Shown here: positions 25,840 to 34,966 of the stretch, one piece after another | Layout of the letters: every line of letters starts with the position of its first letter | How positions within the stretch are numbered: position 1 is the stretch's first letter | From: Gloeobacter violaceus PCC 7421 | Lineage (GTDB): Bacteria; Cyanobacteriota; Cyanobacteriia; Gloeobacterales; Gloeobacteraceae | Assembly: GCF_000011385.1 (NCBI RefSeq) | Contig: NC_005125.1 | Location: forward strand, 744,001 to 808,000 | Reading direction: 5' to 3' | DNA: 64,000 nt | Notes under the pieces: generated by a model | Database searches by the model: none | The model's input: only the letters and a program-made list of their open reading frames with translations | What the model was told of the DNA's origin: nothing | Made by a program: the position numbers and the translations under genes

Positions 25840-28800
25840 TGCGATGAATAGATACTGAGCAGAGATCTTGAATGAAGCTTTGAGCTGTAATATTGCTGCG
25901 AAGATAGCTTTGCAATTGCTTACAACTTTCATTCAGTAGCCAGTTCGCCTCAGTTCGCCAGGCTTGCCACAGAAAGACACTACCATCCGCAGCGCCGGAT
26001 AGAAGGATTTTGCTGTCCGGGCTGAAGCGAACGGCTCCGACACTATCTTTGTGTCCGTAAAGCACAGCCACAGATTCACCTACCGGACCCCAAAGTCGAA
26101 CGGTTCCATCAGCGCCGGCGGAAGCAACAGTTTTGCCATCTGCGCTGAAATCGATACTTGTGACACGGTTACTGTGGGCATTAATAGTCTTGAGAAGCTG
26201 TCCTGCGATTGTCCAGTAACGAAGTGTACCGTCGCGGCTGGCGCTCACCAATACCTGGTTGTCAGGACTGAAAGTAAGGTCGGTGATCAGATCAGGGTGC
26301 CCACGCAAAGTGCGGAGCAGTGTACCCGTCTGGCTCCAGATGCGAATTGTTCTATCCACTCCACCGGCCGTTGCCAGAAATAGTCCTCGCGGGCCGAACC
26401 GCACTACAGCTAACTCAGCGTGACCAGTAGAAATTTTTTTAAATAATTTACCTTTGTGGCCCCATAACCAAACCAAGCCGTCAGGTCCTCCAGCGGCAAT
26501 TAGGTTTCCATTGGGGCTAAAGCTCAGGCTAGTAACAGCTGCCCCTTGCTTGTCGAATTGGCTTAAATAGGATCCGTGCCGAGTCCATAAACGTACAGCA
26601 CGATCATTGCCTCCTGAGGCGATGATCGTGCCGTCAGGGCTGTAGGCCAGTGCAAAGATAGTTGCAGGAGGAATGACTCTATTCTCAAGTCTGCCCTGGC
26701 GATCCCATAGATCCAGAGTGCCGTCTCCCCCCGCCGTTGCAAACGCCTGACTATCAGGGCTGAAACCTACACAGCTCACCCATTGCCCATGGCCCCGGAA
26801 AGCGGTAAGGGGTGGACCATACAGTCTCCAAAGCAGCAGTGTCTTGTCGTCACTGGCGGAGGCTAGGATTCTACCATCCGCGCTAAAGTCCAAGCTGTTG
26901 ACCCGGCCTGTATGTCCGTGCAGACTGGAGAGCAAAACTCCCTCCCGACTCCAGAGACGAACGGTCTTGTCGACACTACCGGAAGCGAGGATGGATCCAT
27001 CGGGACTAAAGCGAACACTTAGAAAAGGAGTGGTGTTGTCCGAAAGAGTGTGCAGTAGCTGCCCATGAACATTCCATAAGCGCAAGGTTTTATCCTGGCC
27101 TGCGGAAGCAAGGCGTTGGCCATCTGGGCTGAAAGCGACGCTCCAAATACCGTCTTTATGCTCTTTCAGGATACTTATCAGGTTACCTTGAATGCCCCAC
27201 ATGCGGACCGTTCCGTCCCAACTTGCGGATGCCAATGTTTGGCCGTCCGGGCTAAAATCGACACTCATCACTTCATCCTGATGTCCCATAAGTGTTCTGA
27301 GAATCTTCCCGTTACGATTCCATAGACGAACGGTTTTATCTTGAGAAGCCGAAGCGAGCAGTTTACTGTCGGGACTGAAGCGTAGACTCCAAATAGTTGC
27401 ATTGTGTCCTCGAATGACTGTGCGTAACTCGCCTTTAGATGTCCATAAATAAATGCTTCCCCGATCATCTGCTGAAGCCATAAACTCTCCATCTGGGCTG
27501 AAGCAAATGCTTGTGATGTTGTTCGCATGGCCCTTCAAAATTTTGATTGGCATTCCGTCAAGCTGCCACAATCGGATAGTTCTATCCCAACTTGCAGATG
27601 CCATCAGCTTTCTGCTGGAGCTGAAGCTGACCTGACTGATAAAGTCACTATGCCCTTCCAAACGATTTATTTGACGGTTGCTATACACGGATTGCTGCAG
27701 GGCAATACGAGTTTTCTCTCGAAGCTGCAGAGAACTAGTCCAAGTTTGCTGCACCAAGCTTTGCGCTCTCATGAGCTCAACGAGTGCCTCCAGGTGCTGG
27801 TGATTTGCAAACCGCAACTGAGCAGAGTTTATTAATGCATCAATTTCGCGCTCTTGTGACTTCAACGATTGCCAGTAGGCTGTGATCCCGAAACCCATGG
27901 CGACGACGGCAAGCAGGGCCAAAACACCTGCAAGGCGACGCAGTTGGTGGGTGCGCTTGCGCTCGAGTTGCAGTTGTTGAGCTCGAAGTTGCAGACTAAT
28001 TTCAATAAAGGCCGTTTCCTTTGGGGAGAGCATGTCCTCATCGCGCAAAAATAGTTGCTCAGCTTCAGTTAGATCACTGCCGCGCAGCAAGTAATCGGTT
28101 TCACGATTTTTACTCTGCCAGTGGTCTGCGGCTTGTTCAATCTGTCGCTGGGTGCGCAGGCGGGAACGGTTGTCGGCCAGCCACTCGCGCAGCCTTCCCC
28201 AACTGCGGATGAGCACTTCATGAGCCACTTCTACCGTCGCTGTCGAGGAACCGGACTCCTCTTCTTCGGCCGCATCGACCACCAACAATTTGGCTTTGAG
28301 AAAGGCGTTCAACACCCTCTCCACCAGTTTGGAAGAATAGCGGCGGCTGATTAGACGATTGCGGGGCAGGTGGCGGCGGCTGTCCTCGGTGCCCTCCCCC
28401 AATTGCACGAGATTCAACATTAACCAGCGGGCGCACTCGCGTGCATCCAGTTCTTTGAGCGATTCGTAAACTTCATCGGCTTTGCGTTCAAGTGCTCCTC
28501 TTAGCCCGCCGATATCCCCCTCGTAAGCCCGGCGGGTGAGTAACGGCCCGGAGCGCTGTTTCCACAACTGCTCTAATACAAACTCCAACAGGGGCAGCTC
28601 CCCTGCGGAGTGGTTCAGTTCGTCGAGTAGTATCTCCACTAGTTCCGCTTCCACCTGTAAACCAACTTTGGATGCGGGCTCCAGGATGACGGCGCGATAG
28701 TCCTCGCGGCTGAGGCGTGGAGGGACCAGCACGCTCGAACGCTGTAGGGCGGCGGCCAGGATTGGATACTCCAGGCAGGGGGTAATGCTGTCGGCCCGAA

Positions 28801-30829
28801 GCGTAATGACCAGCTTGAAGCGGTCCGGGGCGTAACGGAGCGCCCCTTCCAACAGTTCGACAAAACGGTCGCGCTCCTCGGCGGCAGCCAGGGTAAACAA
28901 TTCCTCGAACTGATCGACCACCAGCAGGACGATGGGTTCTGGGCGCTCGCGCAGTCGGCGCACAAAGTCTTCCACCCCCAGCGCCATCTCGTCTTCCTCT
29001 GCGGTCCGGCCTTCGAACAGAAGCCGGGCCAGGGCGGCGAAAGGATAGCTGCCCGGAAGCAGAGTCTTGATCCACCAGCCCTCGCTACCAAGCACCTGTT
29101 TTCCCTGGCGCAACTGGGCCACCAGCCCGGCCTGGACCAATGAGGACTTGCCGCTGCCGGAAGCGCCGATCACCGCCACAAAAGGCTGGGAACGTACCGC
29201 CGCCACCAGTTTGCCGACTAGCGCGTCCCGGCCGCAAAAAAAGGCACTGTCGGCCTCTTGAAAGGGGCGCAGGCCCTTGTAGGGCGAAACGCCCAGATCG
29301 ACTGTGGCGGCGGTGGGGCTCTGTCCGGCTGTACCGGGTAAGACTTCGATCACCCCCTGGCTGCCGGCAAGCCACAGGTGCAGCCGGATGCCTCCAGGGG
29401 CAAGCTCGCGATCGATAAGCTTGATCCACTCGGTGACAGCAAGGCCCGAGCGCGCATCGCCGCTCGACTCAAGCGTGTGTACCAGGACTCGGGTGAAGCG
29501 ATCCGGATCGGACAGGGGGGCGGCGGCGGCGATGAGACACTGGCTTTGGTCGCCTTCGAGCCGCAGTTCGCCTACCCAATCGTCGAGATCGCAAGCCCCC
29601 GGACAATCGAGCACCACGATCTGACGGCTTGCCGCTGCCCGGCGCAGTTCCAACCGCAGCGCGGAGCGGCTGAGGCGGACTCCTTCGCGCAAGACCAGCC
29701 ACGATTCGCCGTCGGCGGAAGCTTCGATGCGCCCGTGCAGATAAATCAGCACCGTCTGGAGTGGAGGCACCGAGGCGTCGTAGGCCAGGGCACGGGACAA
29801 CGCTTCGCGTAGCGAAAGTCCCTGGTGCGCCGGTGACCAGTACTGCGTCTGGTCGCGGTAGCCCGAGGCGCCGAGCAGCAACCGCCCAAAAGCAAGCACC
29901 GCCTCGCTGCCGACGGAGCCGTCCACCACCAACGCCCGGCCCACCGGCCCACCTGGAGCTGGGCCGGGAATGCTGCCGATGAGCAGTTCCCCGACGACAT
30001 TGACGATTTTTTGAGGAGTCTGCAGGCGGTACTCAGGCAGCGGAGCGCCGCCGCGGCGCTGCTGGCTGATCAGCCGCTGCTGCTGGTTGAGGCGGTCTAC
30101 ATAGCGCAGCGTCCGGTGGTAGACGTAGCGGTAGAGAGCGTCCGCCTCGATGCGGCCCTGGGCGTCCGCCGCCGCACCTTCGAGTCCCTTGAGCAAAAAG
30201 TGGGTGAATACCCCGTGGCCCAACTCCGGGAAAGCCCAGGAGACCTGCTGACGATCACACGAGAGTAAAGCGTAAAAGCAGCGGCTGCGCGCAGCGCGCT
30301 GACGCAGCGCCTCGACCAGCGGGCCGGTCGGATCGGCGCTTTGTGCCTCGGTGACTCCCAGGTCAATCCCGCCGCTGTGGCAGGCGTCGAGCCAGACCAG
30401 CTGCCGCTCCGCCCGGCAGCGCTCAAAGCCAGCCATCAATTCCGCAAACCTTAGCCCGGTGCCTTCGAGATCCGCAAGGCGCGTGTTGGCCAGACAAAGC
30501 ACCGCCTGTCCACGGTGCAGCAGACCGTGGCCCGAGAAGTAGAACAGTACTGTGTCCTCGGCCCCGGCCGCATCGACGATCTGCCGGAGGCTGGCGCGCA
30601 CCCGCTCAAGGCTTGCCCCGGCGTCGGTGCCGTCGTGGTGGACGAACAGCATCGGGGAGATCGTTTCACAGCAGACGGCCTGCAAAGCCCCGGCGAGCGC
30701 TTCGCAGTCAGCCACGCAGTAACGCAAATCCGCCAGGCCAGGGTCGAGGTAACCGTCGACCCCAACCAGCAACATCCAGAAGCGCGACGCTTCACCATTG
30801 GGCGAGACACGCAGGGCAAGGGGGGACAT
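25814..30829 (-). CDS. Caspase-STAND NTPase-WD40 protein (orthocaspase, NLR-like)
   Basis: The 1671-residue protein has, in order: a C14 caspase domain (1-270) with the catalytic dyad His101 (FYFSGHG) and Cys150 (LVWLDACHSGG); a second caspase-like domain (about 297-498) with LIYLHGR and IVVLDCPGA at equivalent places; a STAND NTPase (about 513-950) introduced by SPYKGLRPFQEADSAFFCGR, Walker A GASGSGKS (555-562), Walker B LLVVDQFEEL; one membrane helix (about 961-983); and 14 WD40 repeats (about 1055-1640), enough for two seven-bladed propellers. The layout is that of a ligand-sensing signalling NTPase with a protease effector. The WD40 half is clearly lower in G+C than the front half. No obvious Shine-Dalgarno is well spaced from ATG 30829. 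Confidence 0.92.
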   Translation of the reverse strand: MSPLALRVSPNGEASRFWMLLVGVDGYLDPGLADLRYCVADCEALAGALQAVCCETISPMLFVHHDGTDAGASLERVRASLRQIVDAAGAEDTVLFYFSGHGLLHRGQAVLCLANTRLADLEGTGLRFAELMAGFERCRAERQLVWLDACHSGGIDLGVTEAQSADPTGPLVEALRQRAARSRCFYALLSCDRQQVSWAFPELGHGVFTHFLLKGLEGAAADAQGRIEADALYRYVYHRTLRYVDRLNQQQRLISQQRRGGAPLPEYRLQTPQKIVNVVGELLIGSIPGPAPGGPVGRALVVDGSVGSEAVLAFGRLLLGASGYRDQTQYWSPAHQGLSLREALSRALAYDASVPPLQTVLIYLHGRIEASADGESWLVLREGVRLSRSALRLELRRAAASRQIVVLDCPGACDLDDWVGELRLEGDQSQCLIAAAAPLSDPDRFTRVLVHTLESSGDARSGLAVTEWIKLIDRELAPGGIRLHLWLAGSQGVIEVLPGTAGQSPTAATVDLGVSPYKGLRPFQEADSAFFCGRDALVGKLVAAVRSQPFVAVIGASGSGKSSLVQAGLVAQLRQGKQVLGSEGWWIKTLLPGSYPFAALARLLFEGRTAEEDEMALGVEDFVRRLRERPEPIVLLVVDQFEELFTLAAAEERDRFVELLEGALRYAPDRFKLVITLRADSITPCLEYPILAAALQRSSVLVPPRLSREDYRAVILEPASKVGLQVEAELVEILLDELNHSAGELPLLEFVLEQLWKQRSGPLLTRRAYEGDIGGLRGALERKADEVYESLKELDARECARWLMLNLVQLGEGTEDSRRHLPRNRLISRRYSSKLVERVLNAFLKAKLLVVDAAEEEESGSSTATVEVAHEVLIRSWGRLREWLADNRSRLRTQRQIEQAADHWQSKNRETDYLLRGSDLTEAEQLFLRDEDMLSPKETAFIEISLQLRAQQLQLERKRTHQLRRLAGVLALLAVVAMGFGITAYWQSLKSQEREIDALINSAQLRFANHQHLEALVELMRAQSLVQQTWTSSLQLREKTRIALQQSVYSNRQINRLEGHSDFISQVSFSSSRKLMASASWDRTIRLWQLDGMPIKILKGHANNITSICFSPDGEFMASADDRGSIYLWTSKGELRTVIRGHNATIWSLRFSPDSKLLASASQDKTVRLWNRNGKILRTLMGHQDEVMSVDFSPDGQTLASASWDGTVRMWGIQGNLISILKEHKDGIWSVAFSPDGQRLASAGQDKTLRLWNVHGQLLHTLSDNTTPFLSVRFSPDGSILASGSVDKTVRLWSREGVLLSSLHGHTGRVNSLDFSADGRILASASDDKTLLLWRLYGPPLTAFRGHGQWVSCVGFSPDSQAFATAGGDGTLDLWDRQGRLENRVIPPATIFALAYSPDGTIIASGGNDRAVRLWTRHGSYLSQFDKQGAAVTSLSFSPNGNLIAAGGPDGLVWLWGHKGKLFKKISTGHAELAVVRFGPRGLFLATAGGVDRTIRIWSQTGTLLRTLRGHPDLITDLTFSPDNQVLVSASRDGTLRYWTIAGQLLKTINAHSNRVTSIDFSADGKTVASAGADGTVRLWGPVGESVAVLYGHKDSVGAVRFSPDSKILLSGAADGSVFLWQAWRTEANWLLNESCKQLQSYLRSNITAQSFIQDLCSVSIHRINSDAQTP

Positions 30830-30918
30830 GCCTCAATTCCGCCAGTCGCATTTAGCGGACAGAATATTCGATTCCACCAAGAAACGGTGCCTTTGACAGG
30901 AAATATTGACAGACCGGA

Positions 30919-31638
30919 TCAGAGCTGGTCGGGATCGACCCCCTGGCTGCGCAGGTAGGAGGCAAGTTGCTCGGCGCGTTGCTGAGCAGCGTCAGCCCGC
31001 TGCCCTTCTTGATCAGCCCGTTGTTTTTCTTGCTCCTCGGCCAGCAGTACCAGTTGACCGTCCGGTGTAAAAAAGCGTAGCCAACCTTCATAGACACCCA
31101 GGTACAACTCCAATTGCCGACTCCACAACCGGCCGCGCTCGTCGGGGGAAAGTTCCTCATACCGGCCGTCGACAAGATGAAAACCTCGAAATTCAGTGCC
31201 CTCCGGGTCGAACCAGAAATAATCGGGCGTGCGAAAAGTGTCCTGGTAGATCTGCTTTTTGAGACCGCGATCAACGGCGGCGGTCGAAGCGGACAGCAAC
31301 TCGACGATCACATTGGGGTATTTGCCGTCCTCGTGCCAGACAATCCAGCTTCGGCGGTCCCGGCGCTCGGTGCCCAGCACCACAAAAAAGTCGGGACCGC
31401 GAAAATCCTCCGATTTGCTCTGGTGTGGGCTGAAGTAAATCGTCAGATTGCCGGTGGCATAAAAATCCTGCCGGGACTGCCACCCGGATTCGAGCGAGCG
31501 AATGAGCAGATCCATCTGCTTGCGGTGCCGGTCGCTTTCCATGGGAGGCTCGTCGCTCCATAAATCGGCGGGAGGAAGGGCGATCTCCGCTGGAAAGTCA
31601 GTAGGACGAGAAAGATCTGTGGTGGTGAATTCGGGCAT
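30919..31638 (-). CDS. Uma2-family (PD-(D/E)XK fold) putative endonuclease
   Basis: A 239-residue member of the Uma2 family, greatly expanded in cyanobacteria. The nuclease-like core includes YATGNLTIYFSPHQ, FRGPDFFVVLGTERR and NVIVELLSAST, with PD, E and S/T placed as in the restriction-endonuclease-like fold. The C-terminal 45 residues form a charged coiled coil (QEKQRADQEGQRADAAQQRA) ending RSQGVDPDQL. ATG 31638 is chosen; the longer frame to 31941 looks non-coding. It lies 89 bases upstream of the caspase gene in the same direction, so co-transcription is possible. Confidence 0.88.
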   Translation of the reverse strand: MPEFTTTDLSRPTDFPAEIALPPADLWSDEPPMESDRHRKQMDLLIRSLESGWQSRQDFYATGNLTIYFSPHQSKSEDFRGPDFFVVLGTERRDRRSWIVWHEDGKYPNVIVELLSASTAAVDRGLKKQIYQDTFRTPDYFWFDPEGTEFRGFHLVDGRYEELSPDERGRLWSRQLELYLGVYEGWLRFFTPDGQLVLLAEEQEKQRADQEGQRADAAQQRAEQLASYLRSQGVDPDQL

Positions 31639-31782
31639 AACAATTCGCCTCTCGATGCTTTTGATCTTACCGATTCCCGCTTCGGGGTCGATGCTTCCCA
31701 ACCAAAGCATTCCCAGGCACACCGAAAAGATATCTCTAAGCGCGACATCCGGGGAAGGCTCCCCACAACCCCGGGCGCGTAA

Positions 31783-33819
<2,037 letters not shown>

Positions 33820-33906
33820 TCCTAGTTGACGACGTCTGGGAACCGCCCGCTGTCGGTATGCTGAGAAGATGCCGAGCGTGCCTCCCGTTCCGGCTCCACA
33901 ATCGAC

Positions 33907-34560
33907 ATGAAGCAATTGCTTTACTGGGCCGCAGAAGCCCTGGCCGCCCTCAGCAGAAACCTGCGCTGGATGGGATGGAACCTCTTTCTGGCGCTGGTGC
34001 CCCTGGCGTTGAGTTTCTGGCTGTTCGATCCGAAGCGGCGGCGCTCACCGCTATGGTGGGGGGTGGCGGCGGTCTGGCTCGCCTTTTTGCCCAACGCCCC
34101 CTATGTTCTTACCGACGTCATTCACCTTATCGAGCAGATCCGCGGCCGAGGTTACTCCGCGTGGGTGATCACTTTGGCGCTCATTCCCCAGTACTTGTTA
34201 TTTATCCTGGGGGGATTTGAAGCTTATGTACTGTCGCTGGTCCTGATGGGCCGCTACCTGCGGCGGCAGGGTTTGGCCCGGTTCATTCTGCCGGTTGAAC
34301 TGGCCATCCACGCCCTCAGTGCAGTGGGCATCTACCTGGGCCGCTTCCAGCGCTTCAACAGCTGGGACATCATCACCCAGCCCGACGCCATCGTGGATGA
34401 CCTGTTCAACGATCTCATCGACAAAGAGCCGCTACTGGTAATGGGGATCAGCTTTGCCGTGGTGGCGGGGCTTTACTACTTGCTCAAGGTCGTGAGCCTG
34501 GCGCTTATTTACTACTGGCGCAGGGGGCGTACCCCGGACGGCGCCGAGTGGACTGCGTAG
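33907..34560 (+). CDS. DUF1361 integral membrane protein
   Basis: The 217-residue protein has about six hydrophobic helices and the family signature WLAFLPNAPYVLTDVIHL (residues 58-75), followed by FQRFNSWDII. DUF1361 proteins have no assigned function. Basic residues between helices (DPKRRRS, RYLRRQG) agree with cytoplasmic loops. The gene has its own leader of 87 bases after ligA. Confidence 0.8.
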   Translation: MKQLLYWAAEALAALSRNLRWMGWNLFLALVPLALSFWLFDPKRRRSPLWWGVAAVWLAFLPNAPYVLTDVIHLIEQIRGRGYSAWVITLALIPQYLLFILGGFEAYVLSLVLMGRYLRRQGLARFILPVELAIHALSAVGIYLGRFQRFNSWDIITQPDAIVDDLFNDLIDKEPLLVMGISFAVVAGLYYLLKVVSLALIYYWRRGRTPDGAEWTA

Positions 34561-34709
34561 GCTGTGGAAAAAGCAGTGCGACGGCCGTTCGCAACCGTGC
34601 TTATCGCCCTGCACAAACTGCTGTGGGGTATGGCCCTGGCAGCTGACAGCGACAGGCAAGCCGACTGAAAACTTTGGTAGCCAACTAGCTTGGCACGAAA
34701 GTCTGTGGA

Positions 34710-34745
34710 GCGAGAGGCGGAACCCCCTTCGGGTTCCCCTCTCGC
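34710..34745. terminator. Long stem-loop in convergent intergenic region
   Basis: GCGAGAGG pairs with CCTCTCGC and, after a one-base bulge, GGAACCC pairs with GGGTTCC around a CCTTC loop, giving 15 bp. The position between two convergent genes suggests a bidirectional terminator, though no long T-run follows. A processed RNA stem is an alternative. Confidence 0.55.
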
Positions 34746-34811
34746 GCTCTCCTCCTCCCCGCGTCGAGGGGCTGCCGGCCCCCCGACACCCCCCGGACTC
34801 AATGGCGAGGT

Positions 34812-34839
34812 GGGCGGGCGGGTCGGCGGGTGGGATGGG
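34812..34839 (+). repeat. Six GGG runs in 28 bases (G-quadruplex motif)
   Basis: GGG triplets at 34812, 34816, 34820, 34828, 34832 and 34837 with loops of 1, 1, 5, 1 and 2 bases satisfy the G3+N1-7 quadruplex rule on the + strand. Confidence 0.6.
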
Positions 34840-34966
34840 CTTATCTTTCCGGTGCGTGCACGACGCGTGTCGACTGCGGCGATGGGGCCGGCTTGTCGTT
34901 GGGCTGCGAATGGATTGGGGAGCGAAGCGGTGGAGGCAACGGCCCTACGGTCTTAAACCTGACCCC

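Larger units (their letters stand above)
34561..34966. other. Convergent intergenic region, G/C-skewed
   Basis: 405 bases between the convergent DUF1361 and M1 peptidase genes. It contains the hairpin at 34710-34745 and the G-triplet cluster at 34812-34839 listed separately; open frames crossing it look non-coding. Confidence 0.6.
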
